Assembly: GCA_031308135.1 (NCBI GenBank)
Contig: JAHLJT010003656.1
Coordinates: forward strand, 69,706,984-69,770,983
Direction: 5' to 3'
DNA length: 64,000 bases
Source: Acheta domesticus
Taxonomy: Eukaryota; Arthropoda; Insecta; Orthoptera; Gryllidae
In this document: one piece after another, positions 32,040 through 44,829 of the stretch
Layout of the letters: the number at the start of each line of letters is the position of its first letter
Numbering within the stretch: position 1 is the stretch's first letter
Translations under genes and position numbers: made by a program
The notes under the pieces: generated by a model
Seen by the model: only the letters and a program-made list of their open reading frames with translations
The model's database searches: none
What the model was told of the DNA's origin: nothing

Positions 32040-35020
32040 CGGCCGACGATACTTGAATGGGAAACATTTGAAAAGGAAAGGAAACGGCAAAGTAATGTAT
32101 TGGCACTCTCTGTCTGCTAGCTAATGTTTTATTATCTATTTCTTGTAAATGATAACTTGCATAGACGGATTACTAACTTTTAATGAACGTGATATAAAAA
32201 TAACTTCTTTCGAGGTCTCAAGAGGAATGTATAATACTTGTTTTTATGAAAACTAATGTATTAAAATAATTGAGAGTCAGAATAGTCAGAAAAATATGTA
32301 TTCAATTGTTAGTGTGTTGATTTAATAAAAAATGCAAAAATTAATCACGTGTTTGAAAATTTAGACTTTTATTTCGTTGTACTATCACAAATTGAGCCAT
32401 TATTTCTTTATATTTCAATACTTGTTGAAACAATATTGAGACTGTGTGGTATAATTTATTTATCATTGTCTTCATTTCCGTGTATTTCACAAATGCGTTT
32501 CTCGAATAAAATCATATTGCTTGATACAAGAAGAATAAAATGTAGAGACAAGTTAAGCGACATTAAATTCGATTCCTTACCTTCCAAATGATTTCAATTT
32601 AATTAACAATTTTTCGATAAGAAACCTTCGTATACAAAAAAAAGCTAAACCATTCAATTAAACATGTTCAGTTGGTGGTCCATTTTTACTTACATGTCTC
32701 TGGCGTCTTTCCTGATCAAATGTATATTTGTGATCAAAATAAATGAAGGATTAAGATTCTAATATTAACCAGTTTTAAAGTGACAATTTTTACTTTCATC
32801 CTAGTATATTATCCCCCTAAAAATTTATATATTTTTAGAACTGGGGTCTCCTTTAAGCCCACTTTACGTGATACAGATTTATGAACAGAAACACATACAA
32901 GCTACTGTCAAGTTTTATATAGAGACTATCGGTTGGAAAATATGCGTTTTTACACCTCATTTCAGAATAATGTACAGAATTATTGATTCACCATCGCCAG
33001 ATTTCAATGCGATAAACATGTGCATTTATTTATTGACGATTTATCCTTGTTTGTATAATTCGTAGGAGCCCTTTCGGGTCTTATTAAGTGATCGTTGTCT
33101 TAGTTGTAATTGATATCACTGACGTCACATATGCGCTTTTGGCTTCGTTATTATTCAACATTGCATAATAACCACTGCTGGTATGATTACGCACAAAAAG
33201 TTTCATCCATATTTTCGTCTGAAAATTTTGTGATTCAGAATTCTGTATCGTGTGAGGTCGGATTGAGAGATGTATTTCTAAAACGTAACAATTTCTTCAT
33301 ATTTTCTATATGTTGTGAGTTGAAAAAAATAACAAATTGCTAAGAGGACGCTTCGCGAAAAGTACTATTTGGAAATTTGTAGTTCAATGCCACATAGAGT
33401 AATACGAGTCATCTCACTGTAATGCTTTCCATGCTGGACTGGAAGTAATAAATATTCTACCTCCCCGGCCGGACGATCCGTTTACCTGCGTTCAGGGGAG
33501 GGTGTAGGCAGAAGGAAGATTTCGTGGTTTGCCACTTTGCAAGTTCTTACCTGCCGCGAAAGCAATCGCCTCCGTGGAGATAATTATTCGGAAAGTTGCC
33601 TCACTCGCCTACGGCTAGGAACCGCTTATTGCGCCGTCAGACAGTAGGCCGCCTATACATAGAAGCGGTATAAAAACGCGTAATAATGCAAGGACGCTGA
33701 CACTACAAAACAGGGGCACAAACAAACCCAGTCGCGGTGGTCCTTCTACCTGCAGGCAGCCCCTGAGAGCGCTGGGCGGGGCTCTTTGTGTAATACTGTA
33801 ACAACTTTCCGAAAGAGACCTTCGCTTTTAGCAAAGAAGCTCGATGGTTGCCTTCGATCCTACTTCAATCGCCTACGAAAAGATCACAAGGCCGTGTTCC
33901 GTGTGCTTTTAAAGTTTCGTAACCTTGTCAATTGGTTGATAACAGTGACTGCTGATGTACAGATGTATTCAGTGAATTCAAAGCAAACCTTTATTGACGT
34001 GGTTTTGAAAGAATATCGATAGAACTATATAGAAGTTTTATTTGTCTTAACATTAACGTAATTAACCTTAAACGATAATTGAAAGTTGTATTTCCAATGT
34101 TTGTAATGAGGATTACGTTAAGCGATTTGTTGAAAACGCTGAACGTATTGAAACATAACGGCATATGAATAAAAATTGAATTAATCAAAGTAATAATGTA
34201 ATAAATAAGAGCAAGATTTTAAAAAATAATATACACAACGTTTTTTTTTGTGCGAAACGCATTTTGAAGAAGAAAATTCAAATATATTTTTAAATTGTAA
34301 TAAAACATTTTTGCAAAGCTGATATTCATTCATTTCATTTACAAATTATATTCCTTATTGAAAATATTTAATTTATCTTATGAAGAAGTAAATAAAAAAA
34401 TGAGCAAACTATAGTAGGTATAGTGAGAAAAAGATTTGAAAACAGTGAAACGGTGGTCAGTGAAAATTATTTTTGATTTAAAATTCTTGACATAACACGC
34501 TAAGAAAGAACTCCTGGTTTCATATAGGATCGAAGTAAGGAACTCAAGCAGTCATGACAACATATGTCCTCCGAAACCCATTGTGCTTTGTCTCATCACA
34601 AAAATTTGATCACATACGTACCCGAACAATGCTTATTAAAAGCGGAGGTTCCTTAAAAAGTGTCTTTATCTAAAGGTATTTTCAATGAAAACGTTTACTT
34701 ACACTCAATCACACACACACACACACACGCCCCCACACATACACACAATCATACATACATGCATAATAAAATTGAAAATAATATCTCACCTAATACATTC
34801 TTTTGCATTGAATCGAGGTTCTCAGTACCGTGAGTCACCAGCCTCTTGCAAATATTAAGAGCAATTTCAAATCTGTTTCCCACTTATCCGCGACATTTGC
34901 AGGAAGTGACATTAGACGATACGATATTGAGTCACGCATACCACCTTAAAAGGCATCAGTACACATTCCGGTGTAGTAGATCGACCCTATTAATCGATTT
35001 CTTCAGAATAATTCATACAA
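32040..35020. other. AT-rich stretch with small open frames
   Basis: A (CA)n tract lies near 34711-34730 with a degenerate ACAC/ATAC tail. A moderately GC-rich patch occurs at 33465-33660. The frame at 33786-34022 (Arg/Lys-rich, 78 residues) has no recognised domain. No RNA gene or repeat family is seen. Confidence 0.5.
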
Positions 35021-35299
35021 ATGGAGAAATCGACTGTCCGGAATTCATACCAGGTGCAACTTCTTACTGCACTTGGTAAGAACGAAACCGATGCATTAAG
35101 ACACGCATGTGTAAATAAGTCCGTATGGGCTCCTGGCGGCCTCGCACCCTTCCGCGTTCGGGACGGTTATCGATTCGCGCGTCAGGGGACGGAGGTCGCT
35201 GCGACAGCGCTGAAGAGAGCACCGCGAAAGGAATTGAACCGAGTGCTCCAAGGAGGACGGATCTCCGCCAACGCGTGGTCGCCGAGCCCCGCTTTTCCC

Positions 35300-35682
35300 G
35301 CCGTCCCCGCCGCCTCTGCCGTCCCTGCCGTCCCCGCCGTCTCTGCCGTCCCTGCCGTCTCTGCCGTCCCCGCCGTCTCTGCCGTCCCCGCCGTCTCTGC
35401 CGTCCCCGCCGTCTCTGCCGTCCCCGCCGTCTCTGTCGTCCCCGCCGTCTCTGCCGTCCCCGCCGTCTCTGCCGTCCCCGCCGTCTCTGCCGTCCCCGCC
35501 GTCCCTGCTGTCCCCGCCGCCTCTGCCGTCCCCGCCGCCTCTGCCGTCCCCGCCGTCTCTGCCGTCCCCGCCGTCTCTGCCTCCCCGCCGTCTCTGCTGT
35601 TCCCGCCGTCTCTGCTGTTCCCGCCGTCTCTGCTGTTCCCGCCGTCGCCGCCGTCCCCACCGTCTCCGCCGTCCCCGAAAAT
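35300..35682. repeat. 18-bp (CCGTCTCTGCCGTCCCCG)n minisatellite
   Basis: About 21 units of the 18-mer CCGTCTCTGCCGTCCCCG, itself two related 9-mers. Being divisible by 3 it gives six-residue peptide repeats in all six frames (for example SAVPAV, GTAETA, GDGRDG). No start, signal or non-repeat domain supports a gene. Confidence 0.95.
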
Positions 35683-35699
35683 ACAAGACATTTGAAATG

Positions 35700-38400
35700 C
35701 ATCAATTTAAAACTTAGTTTGTCTTGAATATAATTATAATGATAAAATTGATCATTCATTGTACTGACGTCCCACCTATTGGACACCGATTAACCGCCAT
35801 TTCCAAATTCCAAAATGGATAAAATTTGTTTTTTCTTTCCTAAAACATTACAATTAAGCAAATAAACAAGAGTGGACTAATAATTTTTATATTTTAACAC
35901 ATGAGGTATGTCTCTGATAAATATTTATGCACCAAGGGCGTTACATTGATGGATTCTATTGATCGAGTGGGCAATTGAACGAGGGACGAAAGTCAAAGGC
36001 CCTAGGGGTTTTTGTCGCCGCTCGGTCATTAAAAGCAATTAACACCCTTGGTACATTTTAATGATTCAGTTTTACTTATTTACAAATTAATTAGATGTTA
36101 ACTTGAATCGGTTTGTCTTTCACTATAATTCCCTTTCATAATTCCGTTCGTAAGAGAACAAATAGCATCATTCTACTTTTTTCATATTTCCCTCATAATC
36201 ACGGCCCTCTGGATCTAGGTCAATTATGCAGTGTACATCGAGCTCTGTATCAAAGACAATAACATACAATAACGTATCGGTAAAGAATAAAATAATTAAT
36301 TTAATAAACTGTTTCTTAATAACCGTTAATGGGCTGTAAACCTCTGACGATAGGACAGTATTTTCGAAACAAGTCTGATGTTGATAAATATTAACTATTG
36401 TACTGATTTGTAGAAGAAAAATGAAATATGAAATTATTCCAGAAAGTGTTGGTGTAAGCTGCCAAAATGTATTATTAAAGAAGCTCTTCCTCTGATGAAT
36501 CCATTTGGTTAAATGATATATTTGGACTTAAAACTCAATACTTTGAAAAAAAGAGAATATCATTATTGAAATAATGATTCCTTAAATGATGATTACATTT
36601 TGCTTTGCTTTTGCCTATGTCCGAGAATCACTGAAAAAAACGATGATCAGTTTATTTTCTCCAGCTTTCAAGGTATCATTCTAAAATACAATATTTTAGT
36701 TTGGGAATGAAAATTACATTGTTTTTTAGGGGACTTGTGATTGAATGCTGAAACTTGTGTAATTTTGCGCGTAAAAATACATTTTTACAGAAGTTGCATA
36801 TGATTAATGATAAACAATAGCAAGTTTGAACTTAATTGTTCGAGTCTCTTAATTGTTATTAGTTTTAATGAACTCTTTGTTATATTATTCAAAAACTGAT
36901 CTTTGAAAAATAATTTTAACTTTTTTCTTGATTTTTTCCATTAATTGATTAAATGTGTATAAACAAAATGGCATACGGATTTTATTGAAAGCCAATAACT
37001 TAAGGTCCTAGATTAAAAAACTGCATAATGAATTTTGAAGGAATAGGAATCTGGGTGCTTTTTAAAAATTGATGAAAAAATACGTCTACTTACGTCACAA
37101 TAAAATTCAATTCACATTAATATTATTAGACATTTTGCTGTAATACCTGAAAGTTTCGCCGCAATGAAACAAAATTGTTATACGTGGAACTTTTAAATGT
37201 AATCTAAATGCTGAGAAATCACACATGCAAATGTAATTTAAATGCTGAGAAATCACACACCGAGAAAATTACATTTAAAGATTTACGAGTATTTGTGCAC
37301 TTTAGAATTCTTCTTTTGTTCTTCTTCTATTCTCTACCACTTTTTAACCTTCCTCTTCTCTTTTTATTCATATTTTCTTCTTTTCTGGCTTTGAAGATAA
37401 CGCTTTCTATCATACTGCTCTCTAATGCACCATTATTAGGATTGCACACTTTATTTATAGCTCTTTCTAATACATGGAAACATTGGCTGGTTTTGTATTA
37501 ATCGACACGGATGGAAGTTCTATGTTACATTTTATTTTATTCTGAAATCTGCTATATCAATTTTTGATTTGATACTACATTAAAACCTGTTTCAATGGCC
37601 TAATTCATTAAGCGGCCACTCTAATGATGACCAATTTTATGTGAAATATATTGGATTTCCATAAAACGCGTACATATTCCTACGGCGCCGGATATATGTG
37701 CCTTATAAATAAGGTCTTAAATACGACGCCGCCTCATTTCATTTAACACCATGTAACATCTCAACGTCTTTGTACCAAAACACTAGAAGAAGCGAAAAAG
37801 CGGTAAACATATTATTACTGTTGATTAATTTTACTGTTCCGGATAACGCATTGGCAAGTCACTTAGATCAGTGTTTTCTAATTAATATTTAATGAGGGGA
37901 ATTATTTATGTTTCAGAAAATAATAAATAATTTTCATTCATCACTGAATTTTCCTCTTGGTATGAATTGCAGCTTTGAGGTGAGTGGGAAATCAAGACTG
38001 TGAATGGGAGAAATAAAATAGTGTTCTGCAAAATAAAACAGGAAAATAGAGATTGTGATTGATTTTATAAACACGTTGAATAAGTGCTCTTGTGCAAAAA
38101 AAACTTACGATATTTTGTAGTTTAAGTGTAATTCAAAAGCAATGCATATTTCAGTGCAAAGGAAGTAATCTTTTGTGCAAGCTTAAGTGCAATTGGACCG
38201 GATGTCCGATTTTCATATTCTCATAACCTCGGTTAAGCGACCACAAACATTAACGTCCATTTTTCACCAAACCTATTAGTGACCACTAGAGACAGGTTTC
38301 CTATGTACTTCGTTCCAGGTCTTACAGGAATAGCATAGCATATCTATGCAGCATCGCTATGGTCATATTCTTCACTAGACGGGACTGTTACATAAATTAT
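35700..38400. other. AT-rich stretch, nothing recognised
   Basis: One two-copy direct repeat of 34 bp (37195 and 37229, AAATGTAATYTAAATGCTGA) is present. The 97-residue frame at 37208-37501 is rich in Phe and Leu but shows no family. No RNA gene is seen. Confidence 0.5.
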
Positions 38401-38559
38401 TTTGCGGCTTAAAGATATTCTTGATAAGTGATACATTGATTAAAGTATCATTTATGAATTACTTGGCAGAAACACAGTAACATAATGGACAGATGATGCA
38501 ACTGAACAATCACCAACGACAGATTCAACATAGTTACAACATCGAGAATTGTAGGTTTG

Positions 38560-38826
38560 GAAAGAAGTACGTCAGTTTCGTCGAGCGGGTTGCTGTTTCG
38601 ACAGGAGCACGAGCTGTTGGACACCCCCAACATCTCGAATGTGTGCACACACGTGTTCACAAACGATGTGTCATCGCTGCATAAAATACGGAGAAACTAT
38701 TCATTGTCCCATGTGTCAGGATGATGAACGGAGGCAGTTACAAGGCCGATACACACTTGCAGCACCGAAACGTCACAACATTCGAAGGAAGATTCCAGTG
38801 TCAGCATCAGATATTTTTTTTGCGTA
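38560..38826 (+). pseudogene. possible RING-finger-like protein relic
   Basis: Two overlapping frames together resemble part of a C3HC4 RING finger. One frame (38493-38684) reads PQHLECVHT. The other (38639-38827) reads CHRCI followed 9 residues later by CPMC. Cys/His spacing of the type C-x-H ... C-x2-C ... C-x2-C is kept, but the pieces are in different frames and the first Cys pair is not visible. The reading is therefore a frameshifted fragment of a RING or TRIM-type protein or of a captured exon. A chance match cannot be excluded. Confidence 0.3.
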
Positions 38827-38829
38827 ATA

Positions 38830-39240
38830 AAATCGAAAGATGTTGAGATATCTCAGATACATGGAGATTCGAGCATAATTCCCCATTCCTTTCTTCTAAG
38901 ATACGAAGAATTGAGAAGATTAACCTTGAAGTTTCCATTTTCGTTTTATTAAAGGAGTACCTTATTTTATTAGGTAATTCCTTGCAGTGTGACAAAGAAA
39001 GAACCGAAAACGTTTGCGGATGTCTCCGTCACAGATTCATTGATATTAAATTCTAAATGTGAATTTATTATATCTTACTTACAGTTTTACGATCTTACTT
39101 GCGAACAACAAAATTTGAAGGGAGATTTTATTTATTTTCGTCCTTCTATTTCTCCTTTTACGTTCCGCCGTCTTAAATCCAACAGAGGCTTCTCGGTGTC
39201 TTCGCGTTTGGCGAAGTTAAAAGCCGTGAACACGGCATCG
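38830..39240. other. unassigned sequence before a CpG island
   Basis: AT-rich, nothing recognised. Confidence 0.5.
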
Positions 39241-39740
39241 GATCCGGCCAAAGCACATGCGTGGGTAGACGCCACAGGGGCCGGGCTGGGCTCTTCATTT
39301 ACAAGCGAATGTCTCCTTCGGCCGCCTCCACGATCGCGGTTTTCCGCGTTTCTGCGGCATTTGGGCCTCGTGTTCCCCCCCTCCTTCTTCCCCGCATGAA
39401 TGTCCCACGCCGGTGGGGCCCGTCCTCACGCTTATCCCCTCGCTGCCTCGTTCGCAGACCGCCCGCCCGCCCGCCCGCCCGCTCGTAGCCTTCGGCTGTC
39501 GACGGCCGCGGAGCCCGAGATTTGTCTCTGCCTTGGACGACGCTTAATTGGGCCGAGCGATCGGTACGGGCGACACTGCCCCGCCCAGACGCCACGCCGC
39601 TCCGCTCCACACTGCTCCGCGCCGCGCAGACTGCCTGTGCGGCCTCCGGCGAGCACTCCCGCCCTCCCCCCTGCTCTGTCCGCTCGCGCGCTTAGTAGCT
39701 CATGTGCGGACACTCCGAGCCAACTCCCGAGCATGAGCTA
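39240..39740. other. CpG island
   Basis: About 500 bp of CpG-dense, GC-rich sequence without dominant short repeats except (GCCC)n near 39462-39482. It is the best promoter-type CpG island of the window by appearance. Overlapping frames (up to 151 residues) show no known domain. Confidence 0.5.
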
Positions 39741-40029
39741 CGGAGGGGGCCGCGGGGCGGGGCAACCCACTCAACCAGTTTATCTCCAAACGCATTCACT
39801 CCTCCAACGTCTTCATTGTTTGACGGAAGGGCTCCTAATGTCACCTGCAAGTTGATTGACCGAGGTGGGCGATTTGCCAATGCACAGTAACAAAGACATA
39901 ATATTTGGGAAACAAGCATATAAAACTGATAAAATAGATTGTACACACCGATTTATTCATAAAAGGCAAATGATACACGCCGTTCTCCACTTTCCCTTTG
40001 CCTCGGGGCGTCGCCGATCTGCGGATTCT

Positions 40030-40058
40030 TTTTTTTCGGGGGGGGGGGGCGAGGGGCA
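40030..40058. repeat. T-run and G-run
   Basis: A T8 run followed within a few bases by a G-run of about 10-11. Confidence 0.85.
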
Positions 40059-40114
40059 GTGAACAATTTTGGTCCAGTGTCTTTAACCAAGAGTAAAGCG
40101 TTTTCAAACACACT

Positions 40115-40335
40115 TTTTGGAACTCCCTCTCCCCATCCCTTCCTCTCCCTCTCCCCACCCCCTCTCTCTCTTTCAATCCCCTCTCTCCCTCCCCAAGCCC
40201 CTCTCTGCCTCGCTCATCCTCCTCTCTACTTCTCTCCATCCCCCTCTTACCCTCTCATCCTCTCTCCCCATCTCCCTCTTTCCGTCTCTTCCCGTCTCTT
40301 CCTCTCTCCCCCTCTTTCTCCCTCTTCCTCTTTCT
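40115..40335. repeat. CT-rich polypyrimidine tract
   Basis: About 220 bp of degenerate CTCTCCC/CTTCC repeats on the plus strand, almost free of purines. Ser/Pro/Leu-rich frames are by-products. Confidence 0.9.
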
Positions 40336-40339
40336 ATTG

Positions 40340-41640
40340 GTCAATATCGGAATTCCACTATAGCGACATTCGAAACTAATAACTTCGGGTTTACGAAGTA
40401 ATAAAACCATATACCGCACTTGACCATCTACAAATAAATGTGCAAATATGTAGTCGTTAATTGTATATTTAAAAGGAAAAACACAAAGTCGAATGCGAGT
40501 TTTCTTTCTTACATTTCATGGTACATTTCCAGCAAACCTGTACTTCAGATATTCATTCCAATTTCCTGCCGTAGGATATCTGAGATTTAAAAATATCACA
40601 TCTTTAAATAGAAAGTTGTTACCAGCTGTAGAACAGAGATGTATTCCCACCTGGGTCTTTTGGCAGTGTTGTATCGTGAAGATTCCTTTATTAATCCATT
40701 CTTCGCTTTCTGTTATAATTTCATTAATGCTGCCGCTGTTCGGAGATGCTTCGTCTATTAGCAGATCGAAAATGTATTACATTTTTCCATTTCTCATTAT
40801 GTAGAGACAGACTACACAATTGAACATTGACTAAAGAACGTACACAACATAAGTAACAGTCAATCATACGTGAATATGCCAAATATTAATGTAAACGGCT
40901 ACAATAAAGTGGAGATACTCTTTAACATGAATTCTCTCATATTTCCAACTGGAAGTCGTTTATCGTGTTCTGTGTCTGAGGTCAGTGTCGAAGTGGTTAC
41001 TGGGCGTCGCCGTTCAAATTTAAACGTCCTTCGCGTGACTGGCAAACGTTCAGGATGACGGATGGAGAGAGATCCGAATGCATTTCACAGTCAACTTATA
41101 AAGGAGCTCTGAATTCAAATCGCAGTGTTTTAAGGTTAAGTAAATATGTCAAGTTATAAAGGACATGCTGTCACAGATCATGTTATCTTCTAAAGCTGCT
41201 GTGGCGTGCAGGATGCACGCGAACTAAATCTTAAATGTTGAAGCTTTCGTTTCTAGTTTTGATTAAGCTTTAAAAATGTATCATGATTTTGTCTTGTTTG
41301 AGACATTATCACTGTCTGGTTTGTGAATCGAAAACGAGAAGAAACTAATTAAAAAGTAAGGTGCGTTTATTGATAAGAAAGAAATCATCTAAGATTTCCC
41401 TCTTACATGACTTCTTAAATGGAATAAAATATTAAGTAATAGAGATGTAACATTTTAAATTCAGAACATGTTTGGGCTTCTATTTGAAAAATGCACTGAC
41501 CTCGGACTGAATTTTGGCAGATAAATTTGCTGTGCGAAGCTATTACGTAATTTCTTACTGGAGGGCGGCGATTATTCGTGTACTTCTAATTGCGGTAAAT
41601 CCGGTCCTGATTTATTTGCTGGAATAAAAAATTTCTCACA
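40340..41640. other. AT-rich stretch, nothing recognised
   Basis: No RNA, repeat family or supported coding frame is seen. Confidence 0.55.
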
Positions 41641-41739
41641 GAGGCAATGCTGCACGAACTGATAAGAGGTAATTGCTATAGCGGGCCTGTGACGGCGATG
41701 ATGGTGGTGAGACGGCAGCGGGATGAGGGTTTTGAGGGT

Positions 41740-42165
41740 GGCATTGACGGTGGCGATGGCGGTGATGGTGGTGATGGTAGTAGTGGTGATGGTAGTGGTG
41801 GTGATGATGATGATGATGATGATGATACGCGTGACGGCAGTGGAGACGGCAGTGGAGACGACAGTGGAGACGACAGTGGAGACGGCAGTAGAGACGGCAG
41901 AGGAGACGGCAGTGAAGGCGACAATGGTGACGACAGTGAAGACTGCAGTGGAGACGGCAATGGAGACGGCAGTGAAGACGGCAGTGGAGACGGCAGTGGA
42001 CGCGGCAGTGGAGACGGCAGTGAAGACGGCAGTGGAGACAGCAGTGGAGTCGGTAGTGGAGACGGCAGTGGAAACGACAATGGGGACGGCAGTGGAGACG
42101 GCAGTGGAGATGGCAGTGGAGATGGCAGTGGAGATGGCAGTGGAGACGGCAGTGGAGACGGCGAA
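41740..42165. repeat. 12-bp (GACGGCAGTGGA)n minisatellite
   Basis: A GGTGAT-type start and a (GAT)n run (41807-41826) lead into about 28 units of GACGGCAGTGGA. The plus frame 41647-42381 (244 codons) reads mainly GDGS repeats and the minus frame reads SPLP repeats. Both are expected from a 12-bp unit. The non-repeat tail (42170-42381) is GC-rich and has no recognised domain, so a gene is not supported. Confidence 0.92.
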
Positions 42166-42389
42166 GTCCCCGGCGGCAGCTGTGGCAGCGCAGAGTTCAC
42201 AAATGTCCGGCCTTCGCGCGGTCGCCGGCGAATCGCTTCGTCCCCGCGTAAATTGTCGCGCTTAGCCGCACGTGGACGCGCGACGGCCGCCGGCGCAGAT
42301 GCGAAGGTGGAGGTCGCAGGTGGCAGAAAGAGCAAGGCGGCTCCGTCTACAACTGACGCTGAACCCAACGAACTTGCCTAATGGCCATG

Positions 42390-43865
42390 ATCAACTACTC
42401 TTAGAGAATGGATTGGACAATTGAATATGTAGGTGTCACCACGCTTGTTGCTAGTTGTTATCTCCTTGATCTTGGAATTCAAGAATTGTAAAGACGAAAT
42501 TGAAAACTGAAAAATATGTTTTAGTGTTTGTTGTAATAAGTTTTATTAAACGTGCTGTTAGAATCGAAAATCGAGTGTAGTCGTATACTAGTACTCCAGA
42601 TTCCGGGGCATTATTAATTCATGATTTTGGGTACCATCAAATAAGAATCATTGGGGTGAAAATGAATGAATAAATTAATCAATAATTTATTCGACGAGAA
42701 AATGTATCTAGGAGTAAACACTATTCACTTATTTGATTTGACTGAGTATGTTTTGAAAATTACTTTGAGAACGATAATGTTAGATCAGGAATTGTTTCAT
42801 GCAATTTGGAATCCCCATTAACTTAAAATTCTCCTTTTCAAGTTGATTGATAAATATGTGCGTTGTTAGAACAGCTGCCCTGGGACTTTGACAACTAGGG
42901 AGATTTTATTTGACTTTTAGGTGACAGTCAATGGGTGATTGTTATAAGTCATAATTTTCGTTTTTTAGAGTAGTGTGAACAATGCTGCTTTCTGAACATT
43001 TCTCTTTCCGTTCAGGTGGTAGGAAAATACAGGTAGTCCAAACTAACTTCTCCAAAAGACACCACCCTAAACACCATCTAACGTCGAACAAGAATATATC
43101 GTTCGTAGGATGCAAGAGTGGCACAACTCAAAGAATCAACTGTTGAGATAAAAAAGTTTGAAGTTTCACCGTGTGTATTGAACTGCATAATTCCTGCATT
43201 CACACTTCTGTCATTGATTGGTGGAATACTGTGCTGTAAGATGCTGCTATTGCTGCCGGAAGGCAGGCCAATCTGCAGTTATGGAGAGTGCAATAACTCA
43301 AAATTCGTATTTTTGTTATATAAAAACGCTTTACGATAACCCTGAAAACACTTTTTTCTTCTAAGAAATAGAAGAGTACGAATAGAACTCTTTGCCTAAC
43401 AAAATGCCATGCCCAGGTGCAACATATACTAATGGAATTATGCGATGTGATTGGCGTTAGTTATATTGGTGGTACACGGCATCCGATCTTATCATGTCTC
43501 TTATACGAGCTTTTCAAGGGACGGTGTCTCCCAGCCGGGTCTTATTTCCACGACTTTACTAAAGGTACAGGCTTATCGCTACAGCGCCCACGATCAGTGC
43601 TCGCGACCCATTTACAAATGGCAGCAAAGAAGAGATTTTTTCATTAGGTGCGCAGCCATTGAGAAGAAAAGCTTATAATTCTCCAACACAGTAAAATTTT
43701 CAAAAGGCGGCGAATTTCTGCCTCTGGAGAAATACGCGCGAATTTGCGTGGAAGTCCTACATATATGGAGAATTGCAAAAACTGCGCATCTTCTAATCTA
43801 GCGATTCGAATTTTAAAATGTTTGGTATCGTCGTTTGGTGTAGTCGTTTGTAATCATCACAGCTC
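42390..43865. other. unassigned, small open frames only
   Basis: Frames at 43118-43339, 43417-43647 and 43451-43678 have no recognised motif. Nothing else is seen. Confidence 0.45.
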
Positions 43866-43870
43866 CTCGT

Positions 43871-44386
43871 TTCACCGGGAGAGGTGGCTCAGGGCTACAC
43901 CAGATGTCCCTACAATGACTCTGACCGGGAGGTTCTAGGTTCGAGTCTCGATGGTGGCGGGCTTTTTCGACACTAGCTAAATAGCTAGGATGAGTTATGC
44001 CGCTTTCTGGAGAATTCTAGCGGCTGGCTGCTCTGTTTGGTAGATTTCCTTGGTTTCTACGATGAAAACCAGTCGATTGCCGGAGCAGTGTCCAAACGGG
44101 TCACGGACCGCACGCGATCTTTCTTTCCCTTTCCTTGTCCAATTTCTCCCCTTACTTACACACCCTTACGCTTACATGCTCTAAACCAACACACATGCCG
44201 GGAGGCTAGTGGAGATTTTAGAGCTTGTCTCTGCTCGGGTGGGATACCTGGTTGGAGGAAAACTCCGCTAGCTGAGAGGTAGGTCGCCGCCGGATCTCAC
44301 AGTTCAGTGGAGGAAAAAACATGCACAACACTTACGGGACTAATGCCTTAGCAGTGTACGCGCCCGGAATCGCTAATCAATCAATT
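43871..44386 (+). mobile_element. SINE-like family A, full-length-looking copy
   Basis: The head CACCGGGAGAGGTGGCTCAG includes an A-box-like GTGGCTCAGGGC, and the B box GGTTCGAGTCTC lies about 60 bp later, as in tRNA-derived RNA polymerase III promoters. The body follows (GGAGAATTCTAGCGGCTGGC; ACGGGTCACGGACCGCACGC; GGTAGGTCGCCGCCGGATC). It ends in AATCAATCAATT after GCGCCCGGAATCGC. Length is about 515 bp with no coding frame. It is one of the best references for the family. Confidence 0.88.
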
Positions 44387-44770
44387 GACTCCTGTTTTCA
44401 GTTTGGTACAGGTAAGACTGGATACCCTGTACACATTGATATAAAGTCCCAGAATACCAAGTTCAAAAATTTATAATCATTAAGAGAAATGCTTTCTGAA
44501 GACGTACCTGATCTTTCACTTAGTTTCTTTGACGTATTTTGTGAATTCCACAAATGACACTAACAATTTCAATTAGCAGCATGCATTTGCATCGTGAAAA
44601 CGGGTAGTTACTATTTTGCAGAAATGCCTGAAAGCATTATATGACTAGACCACGAATAGTCTTATGACTATACTGTGGATCTTTAGGTAAAAATCAATTT
44701 TTCCTGGGCACCTTGTTCTAAATAAAGTTTTATATATACATTTTCTTATTATATGAACTAAAATCCATAA

Positions 44771-44822
44771 TTTTTTAAATTTATTTATAGTCGCATTGAC
44801 AGCTAGGTCATTAGCGACTTTT
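44771..44822 (-). mobile_element. 3' end fragment of SINE family S
   Basis: Read on the minus strand it has AGTCGCTAATGACCTAG, then AATGCGAC and an A/T-rich tail. This is the same 3' module as the SINE at 62096-62313. The tRNA-like head is absent. Confidence 0.65.
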
Positions 44823-44829
44823 TCACTTT

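Noticed and set aside
35021..35786. Ala/Val/Ser-Pro, Arg-rich and Gly/Asp-rich open frames of 170-240 codons
   Set aside because: All six frames are open over the 18-bp minisatellite; this is a repeat effect.
41647..42381. 244-codon GDGS-rich open frame
   Set aside because: The 12-bp repeat unit keeps every frame open, and the minus strand has a 230-codon frame over the same DNA. The non-repeat ends have no recognised domain.
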